In this document: in pieces, positions 18,056 through 26,364 of the stretch
How the letters are laid out: each line of letters begins with the position of its first letter
Numbering within the stretch: the first letter of the stretch is position 1
DNA from: JACVRW01 sp963826165
GTDB lineage: Bacteria; Actinomycetota; Thermoleophilia; Solirubrobacterales; Thermoleophilaceae
DNA length: 64,000 nt
Reading direction: 5' to 3'
Assembly: GCA_963826165.1 (NCBI GenBank)
Contig: CAWGWC010000016.1
Span: 372,001 to 436,000 of the forward strand
Made by a program: the position numbers and the translations under genes
Notes under the pieces: model-generated
What the model saw: only the letters and a program-made list of their open reading frames with translations
What the model was told of the DNA's origin: nothing
The model's database searches: none

Positions 18056-19212
18056 GCATCGCCGCCGCCGGCGAGCTGATGCTGCCGCGCGCCGACGGCT
18101 CGCTCGAGCGCTTCAGGCCCGGGCCGCCGGGCGGCTTCGAGCGCCCCCGGGAGCCCTTGCGCTCGAGGGTCTTCTACGCCGCCGCCCACGTGGTGGCCGA
18201 CCCGCTGGCCCCAGGCGAGTCGGTCCGCGCAGCGCTCGACTGGGAGGCGACCCTCGCCTATCGCCGCCACCTCTGGTCGTGGGGTCTCGGGGTGGCCGAG
18301 GCCATGGACACCGCCCAACGGGGCATGGGACTGGGCTGGAGCGAGGCCCGCGACCTGATTCGCCGCTCGGCGGCCGAGGCGCGCGCCTGCGGCGGTGAGA
18401 TCAGCGCAGGCGCGGGCACCGACCAGCTGCCACCGGGCCCGGCCACCCTCGACGCCATCCGTGAGGCCTACCTGGAGCAGATGGCCTTCGTCGAGGAGCA
18501 GGGCGCCCGGCCGATCCTCATGGCCAGCCGCGCCCTGGCCGCCGCGGCGCGCGGGCCGGACGACTACCGCACGGTGCTCGAACCGGTGCTCGACCAGGCC
18601 TCGGGGCCGGTGATCCTGCACTGGCTCGGGGAGATGTTCGACCCCACGCTGTCCGGCTACTGGGGCGACGACGACCCGGTGGAGGCCAGCGGGATCGTGC
18701 TCGAGCTGATCGCCGGCCGTGCCGAGCGCATCGACGGGATCAAGATCTCGCTGCTGGACGACGAGCTCGAGCGCCACCTGCGCGACGAGCTGCCGGCCGG
18801 TGTGCGCCTGTACACCGGCGACGACTACAACTATCCCGGTCTCATCGCCGGCGGCAGCCACGCTCTCCTCGGCGTGTTCGACGCCATCGCACCTGCCGCT
18901 GCCACCGCTCTGCAGGCGCTGGACGCCGGCGACGAGGAGCGCTTCGGCGCGGTGCTGGCGCCCACCGTGCCGCTGGCCCGCACGCTGTTCTCCTCGCCCA
19001 CCTTCCACTACAAGACCGGCATCGTCTTCCTGGCCTGGCTCAACGGCCACCAGGACGGGTTCCGCATGGTCGGCGGACTCGAGAGCGCACGCACGCTGAC
19101 CCACCTGGCTGAGCTCTTCCGGCTCGCCGACGACGCCGGGCTGCTCGCCGATCCCCCGCTGGCGGTGGAGCGGATGCGGCAGCTGCTCGCCGTGGCCGGG
19201 GTCCGCCCGTGA
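18052..19212 (+). CDS. DUF993/dihydrodipicolinate-synthase-fold family protein
   Basis: 386-residue protein recognised as the DUF993 family, a group with a probable class I aldolase TIM-barrel fold. Visible landmarks are SRVFYAAAHVVADPL, the SAGAGTDQL stretch, PVILHWLGEMFDPTLSGYWG, and IDGIKISLLDD, which has a Lys in the position of a Schiff-base Lys (the assignment of that Lys is inference). GDDYNYPGLIAGG and FHYKTGIVFLAWLNGHQ follow. The reaction is not known. Its place between a dehydrogenase and an isomerase suggests carbon-carbon cleavage or dehydration of an oxidised sugar acid. The GTG start overlaps the previous stop by 4 bp. Confidence 0.78.
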   Translation: MSIAAAGELMLPRADGSLERFRPGPPGGFERPREPLRSRVFYAAAHVVADPLAPGESVRAALDWEATLAYRRHLWSWGLGVAEAMDTAQRGMGLGWSEARDLIRRSAAEARACGGEISAGAGTDQLPPGPATLDAIREAYLEQMAFVEEQGARPILMASRALAAAARGPDDYRTVLEPVLDQASGPVILHWLGEMFDPTLSGYWGDDDPVEASGIVLELIAGRAERIDGIKISLLDDELERHLRDELPAGVRLYTGDDYNYPGLIAGGSHALLGVFDAIAPAAATALQALDAGDEERFGAVLAPTVPLARTLFSSPTFHYKTGIVFLAWLNGHQDGFRMVGGLESARTLTHLAELFRLADDAGLLADPPLAVERMRQLLAVAGVRP

Positions 19213-20012
19213 GCCTCGACCCCGGGCGCCTGTCCTTCAACCAGATCACCGCCGACCACCTCGATCTGCCGCACGCGGTCGAGGCGTGCGCAGAGGCGGG
19301 GATCGGGTGGTTCGCACCCTGGCGGCACAAGCTCGTACCGGGGGCGGCGGAGCTCATTCGCGACGCGGGCCTGAGGGTGTCGAGCCTGTGTCGCGGCGGG
19401 TTCTTTCCCGCCCTGGACGATGCCGGGCGACGCCGCAGCGATGCGGACAACCGCTTGGCCGTGGACGAGGCGGCCGAGCTCGGCGCCGAGGTGCTCGTGC
19501 TCGTGTGCGGGCCGGCCCCCGACGGGAACCTCGAAGCCGCCCGGACCCAGGTGCTGCACGGCATCGAGGCGCTCACCCCGCACGCGGTGGAGCGCGGCGT
19601 CCGCCTGGGCATCGAGCCGCTCCACCCGATGATGATCGCCGAGCGCTCGGTGGTCGTGACCCTGGCCCAGGCCCTGCAGCTGGCCGAGCGCTTCGACTCC
19701 GCCCACGTGGGGGTGGTGATCGACGCCTACCACGTCTGGTGGGACCCGCAGCTCGAGCACCAGATCGAGCGGGCCGAGGGCCGTATCGCCGGCTACCACG
19801 TCTCCGACTGGCTCTCCCCCACCACGGACGTGCTGGCCGGCCGCGGCATGATGGGCGACGGCGTGATCGACCTGCCCCGCATCCGCGGTCTGGTGGAAGC
19901 GGCGGGCTACGACGGGCCCATCGAGGTCGAGGTGATCAATCCCGCCCTCGCCGAGCTTCCCACCGCCGAATTGCTGGCCACGGTCCGCGAGCGCTTCGCC
20001 TCGCGCTGCTAA
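19209..20012 (+). CDS. Sugar-phosphate isomerase/epimerase-like TIM-barrel protein
   Basis: 267-residue xylose-isomerase-like TIM barrel. The metal-site strands are LGIEPLHPMM (Glu), GVVIDAYHVWWD (Asp and His), GYHVSDWLSP (His) and IEVEVINPALAEL (Glu). It is shorter than the two other barrels in the window, in the size range of hydroxypyruvate isomerase/inosose isomerase relatives. The GTG start overlaps the DUF993 stop by 4 bp. Its 3' end overlaps the convergent lacI-type gene by 4 bp. It is third and last in the LacI-controlled operon. Confidence 0.82.
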   Translation: MSLDPGRLSFNQITADHLDLPHAVEACAEAGIGWFAPWRHKLVPGAAELIRDAGLRVSSLCRGGFFPALDDAGRRRSDADNRLAVDEAAELGAEVLVLVCGPAPDGNLEAARTQVLHGIEALTPHAVERGVRLGIEPLHPMMIAERSVVVTLAQALQLAERFDSAHVGVVIDAYHVWWDPQLEHQIERAEGRIAGYHVSDWLSPTTDVLAGRGMMGDGVIDLPRIRGLVEAAGYDGPIEVEVINPALAELPTAELLATVRERFASRC

Positions 20013-21046
20013 CCACCCGCCGGCGCCGGGACACGCCGGCGGGCGGTGGTGGAGCGCGGCACCACGCGGTGTGGCAGGACGGTCTGCGCGGGCGGGTCCT
20101 CGTCGGCCACGATGCGCTGCGCCGCCGCGGCGCCGAACTGGTACATGGGAACGCTGACCGTCGTCATGTCGCTGAAACGAGCGGTCCGCGTGTCGGTCAT
20201 TCCGGCCACCGAGATGCGCGAGGGCACCTCGATGCGCGCCTGCCGGAGCGCGGCGAGGGCGCCCACGGCCGTCTCGTCGTTGGCCCCGATGATGGCGTCG
20301 GGCGGCTCGGGCTCGGCGATCATCTGAAGGGTGGCCGCGTAGCCCTGCTCGTAGGAGAAGTTCCCCTCGTAGACGGGCCCGGCCCCGGCGCCCGCGGCCG
20401 CGATCGCGGCAAGGAAGCCCGCTTCCCGCTCGCGGCTTGCGTAGAGCCCGGCCGGACCGCCGATGTAGGCCACCCGCCGATGTCCGAGCGAGAGCACGTA
20501 GTCGGTGATGTCGAAGGCCGCGCCGTGGTTGTCCCCGCCGATGCACGGGGCGTCGAAGTCGCGGGTGGCCAGCGCCACCACGCGCACGCCGCGCTCCCGC
20601 GCTCGCTCCACGGCGGAGGCGAGCTCGGGTCCGCGGGGATCGTCCACGAAGCCGCTACCGGCGAACACCACCCCTTCGGCGAGGTAGTCGCTCAGCACCG
20701 CCAGCTGCTCGATCTCGAGCTCGGTGCGGCGGTCGGCGTTGCACACGATCGTCATGTAGCCGGCCCGTGCGGCCACGTCCTCCACCCCGCGCGCGATCTC
20801 GGCGAAGTACGCGTCGACGATGTCGCCGACCATCACCCCGATGATGCGGCTGCGCTGCGTGACCAGCGCCCGGGCGAGCGCGCTCGGGGAGTAGCCGAGC
20901 TTCGCCGCGGCGGCCACCACCCTCGCTCGCGTGCCCTCGGACACCGGGTGCGAGGAACCATTCAGGACCCGCGAGGCGGTGGCGATCGACACGCCGGCCG
21001 CGTCGGCCACGTGCGACAGGGAGCCCGACGAGCGCCCGCGCCTCAC
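20009..21046 (-). CDS. LacI-family transcriptional repressor
   Basis: 345-residue regulator. The HTH is SLSHVADAAGVSIATASRVLNGSSHPVSEGTRARV with the hinge helix LGYSPSALARALVTQRSRIIGVMV, followed by a periplasmic-binding-protein-like sensor (GRRVAYIGG-type HRRVAYIGGPAGLYASRERE, PDAIIGANDETAVGAL). The GTG at 21046 is chosen because it has GAGAGG upstream and leaves the operator at 21063 in the leader. A TTG at 21067 would place the start inside the operator. It probably binds its own leader and the 16816 site, so it controls the Gfo/Idh-DUF993 operon and the aldehyde dehydrogenase operon. The inducer is unknown. Confidence 0.9.
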   Translation of the reverse strand: MRRGRSSGSLSHVADAAGVSIATASRVLNGSSHPVSEGTRARVVAAAAKLGYSPSALARALVTQRSRIIGVMVGDIVDAYFAEIARGVEDVAARAGYMTIVCNADRRTELEIEQLAVLSDYLAEGVVFAGSGFVDDPRGPELASAVERARERGVRVVALATRDFDAPCIGGDNHGAAFDITDYVLSLGHRRVAYIGGPAGLYASREREAGFLAAIAAAGAGAGPVYEGNFSYEQGYAATLQMIAEPEPPDAIIGANDETAVGALAALRQARIEVPSRISVAGMTDTRTARFSDMTTVSVPMYQFGAAAAQRIVADEDPPAQTVLPHRVVPRSTTARRRVPAPAGG

Positions 21047-21062
21047 GGGGCAACGCCTCTCT

Positions 21063-21075
21063 GGCAAACGTTTAC
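21063..21075. promoter_or_regulatory. LacI-family operator, copy 2
   Basis: GGCAAACGTTTAC matches the reverse complement of the core of the 16816-16833 palindrome base for base. It lies 17 bp upstream of the chosen lacI GTG and 12 bp before the -35 of the divergent aldehyde dehydrogenase promoter. A weaker look-alike, AAAACGATAACC, is at 21122-21133 and could be an auxiliary half-site. Confidence 0.72.
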
Positions 21076-21086
21076 ATAGGATTCGC

Positions 21087-21116
21087 TTGACATCGCTGGA
21101 GGGACGCCTTTAGCGT
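21087..21116 (+). promoter_or_regulatory. Sigma-70-type promoter for the aldehyde dehydrogenase operon
   Basis: TTGACA (21087-21092) and TAGCGT (21111-21116) with an 18-bp spacer, the same spacing as at 16778. The leader then carries GGGGAGGGAGGAG ahead of the ATG at 21153. It is flanked by the LacI site on the upstream side. Confidence 0.6.
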
Positions 21117-21152
21117 CACGGAAAACGATAACCGGGGAGGGAGGAGTCCGCT

Positions 21153-22622
21153 ATGGCCACCGTGGTGGGAGAGCGGCCGTGGGTCGGCAGGATCTTCGTC
21201 GACGGCGAGTTCAGGGAGCCGGAGGGCGGACGGCGGTCGCCGATCACCGACAAGGCGACGGGTGAGGAGCTGGCCCAGGCGGGACTGGCCTCGGAGGCGG
21301 ACGTCGACCGCGCCGTGCGGTCGGCCCAGGCGGCCCAGCCGGGCTGGGCGGCATTGGGCTACGACGAGCGCGCCGGCCTGCTGCGCCGCGTGGCCCGCCT
21401 GATCGAGGAGCGGGCGGAGGAGATCACCGCCCTGATCGTGCGCGAGACCGGAGGCATCCCCGGCAAGGCCGAATACGAGGTCGGCGCCGCACAGAACGAG
21501 CTCTACGAGGCGGCCGCACTCGCCTCCCGCGCCACCGCCGAGGTGCTCCCTTCCCACAACCCCGGCAAGCTCAGCCTGGTCCAGCGGGTGCCTGTGGGCG
21601 TGGTGGCTGCCATCACGCCCTGGAACTTCCCGGTGGTGCTCGGCTTCCGGGTGATCGCCCCCGCTCTCGCCCTCGGCAACACCGTGGTGCTCAAGCCGGC
21701 GCCGGAGACGCCGCTGACCGGCGCGCTGCTGATCGCCGAGCTGTTCGCGGACGCCGGTGCCCCTCCGGGCATCCTGCACGGGTTGTCGGGCGACGACGAA
21801 ACCGGCCGTGCGCTGGTGGCTCACCCCGGGGTGAGCATGGTCCACTTCACCGGCTCGTCCCCGGTGGGTCGCGAGATCGCCATCCAGGCAGCGGGCGACT
21901 TCAAGCGGGTGTCGCTCGAGCTGGGCGGCAACAACGCCTTCGTGGTGCTCGACGACGCCGACGTCGACCAGGCCACCATGGTCGGCGCCTGGTCGGCCTT
22001 CCACTACATGGGCCAGACCTGCATCACCGCCGGGCGCCACATCGTCGCGCGTGAGCTGTTCGACGACTACGTGGAGCAGCTGGCCGCGCGGGCGAGGGCG
22101 ATCGCGCTCGGCGACCCGAACACCGAGGAGGTGGGGCTCGGGCCGATGATCTCGGAGCCCCAGGTGAGCCGTGCTCACGATCTGCTCGAGCGCTCCGTGG
22201 AGATGGGCGCCCGGGTGGTCGAGGGCGGGACCTACGACGGCCTGTTCTACCGGCCCACTGTCGTGGTCGATGTGAGTCCGGACATGCCGATCTGGAGCGA
22301 GGAGATCTTCGGCCCGGTGGCTCCGGTGCTTGCGGTGGACGATGAGCAGGAGGCGCTGGCAATGGTCAACGACACGCCCTACGGCCTCGTCAACGCCATC
22401 TACACGGGTTCCCCGGCGAGGGGGCTCGCGTTCGCCGAGGGCGTGCGCTCGGGGATGGTCCACGTCAACGACTCCACCGCCCTGGACGAGGCTCACGTCC
22501 CCTTCGGCGGAATGGGCAGCTCGGGCCTGGGCGGCCGCTCCGGCGGCGAGGCCAACCTGGAGGAGTTCACCGAGCGCCGCTGGATCGGGGTGCAGCGGAC
22601 GCCGGTCGAGTACCCGTACTAG
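21153..22622 (+). CDS. NAD(P)-dependent aldehyde dehydrogenase
   Basis: 489-residue ALDH-superfamily enzyme oxidising an aldehyde to the acid. The sequence shows AAITPWNFPVVLG (cofactor), GFTGSS-like HFTGSSPVGREIA, SLELGGNNAFVVLDDAD with the general-base Glu, and the nucleophile Cys in HYMGQTCITAGRHI. The C-terminus has GEIFGPVAPVL-type SEEIFGPVAPVLAV and HVPFGGMGSSGLGGRSG. It is closest in feel to benzaldehyde/vanillin or semialdehyde dehydrogenases; the substrate is not assignable. It heads the operon leading to two flavoproteins, and its stop overlaps the next GTG by 1 bp. Confidence 0.92.
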   Translation: MATVVGERPWVGRIFVDGEFREPEGGRRSPITDKATGEELAQAGLASEADVDRAVRSAQAAQPGWAALGYDERAGLLRRVARLIEERAEEITALIVRETGGIPGKAEYEVGAAQNELYEAAALASRATAEVLPSHNPGKLSLVQRVPVGVVAAITPWNFPVVLGFRVIAPALALGNTVVLKPAPETPLTGALLIAELFADAGAPPGILHGLSGDDETGRALVAHPGVSMVHFTGSSPVGREIAIQAAGDFKRVSLELGGNNAFVVLDDADVDQATMVGAWSAFHYMGQTCITAGRHIVARELFDDYVEQLAARARAIALGDPNTEEVGLGPMISEPQVSRAHDLLERSVEMGARVVEGGTYDGLFYRPTVVVDVSPDMPIWSEEIFGPVAPVLAVDDEQEALAMVNDTPYGLVNAIYTGSPARGLAFAEGVRSGMVHVNDSTALDEAHVPFGGMGSSGLGGRSGGEANLEEFTERRWIGVQRTPVEYPY

Positions 22623-23893
22623 TGGCGGCGGGCGATCTCGACCTGCTGGTAGCCGGCGGCGGGGTGGCCGGGATGGCCGCCGCCGCACACGCGGCCCGCC
22701 GGGGGGCGCGGGTGCTGGTGGCGGAGAAGGGCGACCACCTGGGCGGGTCCGGCGCTCTGTCGGCGGGCATCCTCTGGACGGCTCCGGACCTCCACGCCTT
22801 CGAGGAGGTCTCTCCGCGCGGCGACCGCGAGCTCGGGAGGGTGCTGGTCGAGGGCTTCGACGGCGCCGTCGAGCTCGCCCGCGAGGCGGGAGTGCAGGTC
22901 TCCGAGCGCTGGACGGGACAGATGGGCTTCGGCGTGGCCGTGCAGATCGACATCCACGCGCTCCTCGAGCGCTGGGCCGAGGACGTGGCCGGCGCCGGCG
23001 GCGAGATCCGCCTCGGCGCCGCGGTGAGCGAGCTGCTGGTGGACGGCGACGGGTCGGTCAGCGGCGCGGCGCTCGACTCCGGGCGCGACGAGCAGTCAGC
23101 CCGGTCGGTGCTGCTGGCCACCGGCGGATTCCAGGGTGATCCGCGAGCGGTGCGGGAGTTCCTCGGCGAGGGGGCCGAGGCCATGCCGGTGCGCTCCAAT
23201 CCCCGCTCCACCGGCGACGGCCTTCGCATGGGCCGCGCCGCCGGGGCCGCGCTGGCCGGTCCAATGACCGGCTTCTACGGGCACCTGGTGCCGAGCCCGC
23301 TCGACCGCTTCGGCCCCGATGACTTCCTGCCGCTGACCCAGTATCACTCCCGCGAATGTGTGCTGGTCAACGGTGAAGGCAGCCGCTTCACCTGCGAGAA
23401 GTGGGGCGACGAGGTGTCGAACCAGGCGCTGCTGCACGAGCCCGGCAGCCGCGGCCTGCTGCTGTGCGACGAGCGCATCCGCCGCGAGCACGCCGTGGGT
23501 CCCCCCTACCCCCACGGCCAGGAGGTGGACCGCTTCGAGCTCGCCGCCGCGGCCGGGGCCAACCTCACCAGCGTCGCCACCCTCGAGGAGCTGGCGGATC
23601 TCAGCGGCGCCGGGGCGGCGATGCTCGCCGAGCGTGGATTGAGCGAGCCGCCGTTCTGGGCGCTCGAGGTGCAGCCCACCCTCACGTTCACGTTCGGCGG
23701 CCTGGCCGCGGACGCGGGCGGTCAGGTGCGCGGTGAGCACGGCAGGCCGATCCCCGGCCTGTTCGCGGCGGGCGCCGACGTGGGCGGGCTGCAGGACACG
23801 GGCTATGTCGGCGGCCTGGTTCTCGGTCTCGTGTTCGGTCCGCTCGCGGCGGACGCCGCCCTGAAGAGGAGCGAGTCGCTTGTCCGATCCTGA
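22622..23893 (+). CDS. FAD-dependent oxidoreductase, fumarate-reductase/3-ketosteroid-dehydrogenase flavoprotein type
   Basis: 423-residue flavoprotein with an N-terminal dinucleotide-binding motif GGGVAGMAAAAHAARRGARVLVAEKG and then GGSGALSAG. A mid-protein VLLATGGFQGD follows, with the C-terminal FAD contact region GLFAAGADVGGLQDTGYVGGLVLGLVFGPLAAD. This is the FAD_binding_2 layout, though shorter than most (usually 450-570). The family reduces or dehydrogenates activated C-C bonds. The GTG overlaps the ALDH stop. The end overlaps the GMC gene by 14 bp. Confidence 0.82.
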   Translation: MAAGDLDLLVAGGGVAGMAAAAHAARRGARVLVAEKGDHLGGSGALSAGILWTAPDLHAFEEVSPRGDRELGRVLVEGFDGAVELAREAGVQVSERWTGQMGFGVAVQIDIHALLERWAEDVAGAGGEIRLGAAVSELLVDGDGSVSGAALDSGRDEQSARSVLLATGGFQGDPRAVREFLGEGAEAMPVRSNPRSTGDGLRMGRAAGAALAGPMTGFYGHLVPSPLDRFGPDDFLPLTQYHSRECVLVNGEGSRFTCEKWGDEVSNQALLHEPGSRGLLLCDERIRREHAVGPPYPHGQEVDRFELAAAAGANLTSVATLEELADLSGAGAAMLAERGLSEPPFWALEVQPTLTFTFGGLAADAGGQVRGEHGRPIPGLFAAGADVGGLQDTGYVGGLVLGLVFGPLAADAALKRSESLVRS

Positions 23894-25481
23894 CGTGCTG
23901 ATCATCGGCGCGGGGCCCACCGGCGCGGTGGCCGCCAAGCGGCTGTCCGAGGCCGGGATGTCCGTGGTCTGTCTCGAGCAGGGCGAGTGGCCCGACTACG
24001 AGCAGGCGCGCTCGCGCCACCCCGACTACGAGCTGACCTCCGGCCAGTACTGGGCCTGGGACCCGAACGTGCGTGGAGCGCCGGCCGACTATCCGATCGA
24101 GGACTCCGACTCCGACATCACCGCGCTCATGTGGAACGGCGTGGGCGGCGGGTCGGTCGTGTACGCCGCGCACTGGCAGCGCAACCTGCCCTCGGACTTC
24201 CGGGTGCGTTCGCTCGATGGGGTGGCCGACGACTGGCCCGTGAGCTACGAGGAGCTCGAGCCCTACTACGTGCGGGTGGAGCGCGACTGGGGCGTGTCCG
24301 GCCGCCCCAACGACACGGCCTTCCCGCCCGGCGAGGGACCGCCGATGCCCGCCGTGCCGCTGTCGCCGATGGGCCACCGGGTGGCCCGCGCGCACAACGA
24401 GCTCGGCTGGCACTGGTGGCCGGGACCGAACGCGATCGCCACGGAGCGCTACGGCGCCCTCAACCCCTGCGTGCAGCGCGCCACCTGTCTGTGGGGGTGC
24501 GCCGACGGCGCCAAGGCCACCGTTGACCGCACCTACTGGCCCGGCAACCAGAAGGCCGGCGTGGACCTCAGGATCCGCTCGCGCGTTCGCCGGCTGATCC
24601 GGCGCGCGGACGGTCTGATCGAAGGCGCCGAGTACCTCGACGCCGACGGCAACGAACACGTCCAGCGAGCGGGCATCACCATCGTCGCCGCCAACGGCAT
24701 CGGCACGCCGCGGCTGCTGTTCCTGTCCGACGACAACGGCGGGCTGGCCAACTCCTCGGGCCTGGTGGGCAAGCGCCTCATGCTGCACCCCTTCGGCACG
24801 GTCACCGGTCTGTTCGATGACGATCTCGAGAGCTGGCAGGGCGTGTGGGGCCAGCACATCCACTCGCTCGAGTTCTACGAGACCGACGAGTCACGCGGCT
24901 TCCTGCGCGGCGCCAAGTGGGGCCTGCAGCCCACAGGCGGGCCGTTGTCGATGACCCGCGCCTACCCGTGGGGCGAGGAGAACGCCGTCTGGGGCGAGAG
25001 CTTCCACCGTGAGCTGCGGCGGCGGCTCGGCCGCTCGGCCATGTGGGGGATCATCGCCGAGGATCTCCCCGAGGAGTCCAACACGGTGACCCTCGACCCA
25101 GGCCACCCCGACGAGTTCGGCATCCCGGGGGTGAAGATCGACTACACCAACTCGGAGAACTCGCAGAACCTGATGGCCTTCCATCGCGAGCGCGCGCGCG
25201 AGTCGCTCCTGGCCGCCGGCGCCTACGACGTGATCATCGCGCCCTTCATCGAGGCCACCGGCTGGCACATACTCGGCACCTGCAAGATGGGCGACGATCC
25301 CGCCACCTCGGTGGTCGACCGCTGGGGCCGCAGCCACGACATCGAGAACCTGTTCATCTTCGACGGCTCGGTCTGGCCCACCTCGTCCGGCATGAACCCC
25401 ACCGCGACCATCGCCGCGATGGCGCTCCGCTCGGCCGAGCACATCGTGGAGACGCGCCGGGATCAGAGGGAGGCGCGATGA
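23880..25481 (+). CDS. GMC-family oxidoreductase
   Basis: 533-residue glucose-methanol-choline flavoprotein. The FAD motif is LIIGAGPTGAVAAKRLSEAGMSVVCLEQG, substrate-side GVGGGSVVYAAHWQRNLPSDF, and the C-terminal GMC_oxred_C has GWHILGTCKMGDDPATSVVD and GMNPTATIAAMALRSAEHI, holding the active-site His and Asn. No signal peptide is visible, so a cytoplasmic enzyme is likely. The TTG start is read within the end of the upstream flavoprotein gene. The ATGA overlap with a small companion gene suggests a two-subunit dehydrogenase of the glucoside-3-dehydrogenase/gluconate-dehydrogenase kind. Confidence 0.88.
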   Translation: MSDPDVLIIGAGPTGAVAAKRLSEAGMSVVCLEQGEWPDYEQARSRHPDYELTSGQYWAWDPNVRGAPADYPIEDSDSDITALMWNGVGGGSVVYAAHWQRNLPSDFRVRSLDGVADDWPVSYEELEPYYVRVERDWGVSGRPNDTAFPPGEGPPMPAVPLSPMGHRVARAHNELGWHWWPGPNAIATERYGALNPCVQRATCLWGCADGAKATVDRTYWPGNQKAGVDLRIRSRVRRLIRRADGLIEGAEYLDADGNEHVQRAGITIVAANGIGTPRLLFLSDDNGGLANSSGLVGKRLMLHPFGTVTGLFDDDLESWQGVWGQHIHSLEFYETDESRGFLRGAKWGLQPTGGPLSMTRAYPWGEENAVWGESFHRELRRRLGRSAMWGIIAEDLPEESNTVTLDPGHPDEFGIPGVKIDYTNSENSQNLMAFHRERARESLLAAGAYDVIIAPFIEATGWHILGTCKMGDDPATSVVDRWGRSHDIENLFIFDGSVWPTSSGMNPTATIAAMALRSAEHIVETRRDQREAR

Positions 25482-25873
25482 GCATCGACCGCGAGACCCT
25501 GGCCGGACTGGCCGATGCCCTGATCCCCGCCGGCGACGGCATGCCCTCGGCCAGCGAGGCCGGCGCCGCGCACGACCTGCTGGACGAGGTGCTGCGCGCG
25601 CGGGGCGACCTCGAGGAGCCGCTGCGGACGATCGCCGCGAGCGCCCGCGGCAAGGACCCGGCCGCCGAGGTGGCACGCATCGAGACGCAGGAGCCCGAGC
25701 TCTTCGAGGCGCTGACCACCGCCATCGCCGGCGGCTATTTCCTCAGCGCCGATGTGCGCAAGCGCCTGGGGTACCCGGGTCAGCAGGCGAAGAAGCTCCA
25801 GGACGACTTCGACCCGGAGCTGCTTCAGCCGGTGATCGACCGCGGCACGATCTTCCGGCCCACGCCCGGCTGA
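25478..25873 (+). CDS. Small companion subunit of the GMC oxidoreductase (gluconate 2-dehydrogenase subunit 3-like)
   Basis: 131-residue acidic helical protein beginning MSIDRETLAGLADALIPAGDGMPSASEAG, a pattern typical of small subunits encoded with GMC oxidoreductases. It has no Tat signal, unlike classical gamma subunits of gluconate dehydrogenases. The FDPELLQPVIDRGTIFRPTPG ending is conserved-looking but carries no catalytic residues. The ATG overlaps the GMC stop (ATGA). The role is assembly or stability of the flavoprotein, by inference from context. Confidence 0.7.
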   Translation: MSIDRETLAGLADALIPAGDGMPSASEAGAAHDLLDEVLRARGDLEEPLRTIAASARGKDPAAEVARIETQEPELFEALTTAIAGGYFLSADVRKRLGYPGQQAKKLQDDFDPELLQPVIDRGTIFRPTPG

Positions 25874-25892
25874 TCCGGCACGCGAACCGCCA

Positions 25893-25925
25893 GGGCTCAC
25901 GGAGGCCGCCCGCCCCCGTGAGCCC
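25893..25925. terminator. Strong hairpin between convergent operons
   Basis: GGGCTCACGG (25893-25902) and CCGTGAGCCC (25916-25925) form a perfect 10-bp stem with a 13-base GC-rich loop, placed 20 bp after the stop at 25873 and 20 bp before the end of the convergent gene at 25945. There is no U-tract, as is usual for high-GC actinobacterial terminators. It is likely bidirectional. Confidence 0.65.
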
Positions 25926-25944
25926 GCGGCGGGGGGTGCTCGGT

Positions 25945-26259
25945 CTAGCTCGCCTGGCCCGCCGGCGCGGCGCTCATCGCGTCCGCGAACTGGATGAAGC
26001 GTTCGAGCGCCGCATCCAGTTCGACCAGCGGCTGCACGTCGAAATCGACGAACGGCGACAGTGGATAGTCCATGAGCTGCTCCATCAGCTGCTCATGAGA
26101 ATCGTTGTGGCCGATGCTGCAACCACCACCCTCGGGGTACGCGTAGACGACCTCGAAGCTGCCGTCCTCCAGCTTGGCGTGCAGCCAGGCCTGAGCCTCG
26201 CGCACGAGATCGGCCGGTGGGGGAAGCGGCCGGGGTCTTGCGGTGACCATGAATTTCAT
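25945..26259 (-). CDS. Small muconolactone-isomerase-like protein (dimeric alpha/beta barrel)
   Basis: 104-residue protein starting MKFMVTARPRPLPPPADLVREAQAWL, which resembles muconolactone delta-isomerase-type ferredoxin-fold proteins. It continues with EVVYAYPEGGGCSIGHNDSHEQLMEQLMDYPLSPFVDFDVQPLVELD, a pattern of small antibiotic-monooxygenase/YCII-like barrels. The ATG at 26259 is chosen for the GAAGGAGG ribosome site; the open frame extends further but without one. The function is not established. It is separated by 105 bp from the isochorismatase-fold gene upstream on the same strand. Confidence 0.6.
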   Translation of the reverse strand: MKFMVTARPRPLPPPADLVREAQAWLHAKLEDGSFEVVYAYPEGGGCSIGHNDSHEQLMEQLMDYPLSPFVDFDVQPLVELDAALERFIQFADAMSAAPAGQAS

Positions 26260-26364
26260 GGTCCTCCTTCGTACTTCGGGGATGCGAGTCCGAGGCGAGC
26301 CTCCCACCACGGCGACCCGGGCGCAAGGGCCCCGTTCGGTCAGAAGACCCCCCGTTGGGTTGCC

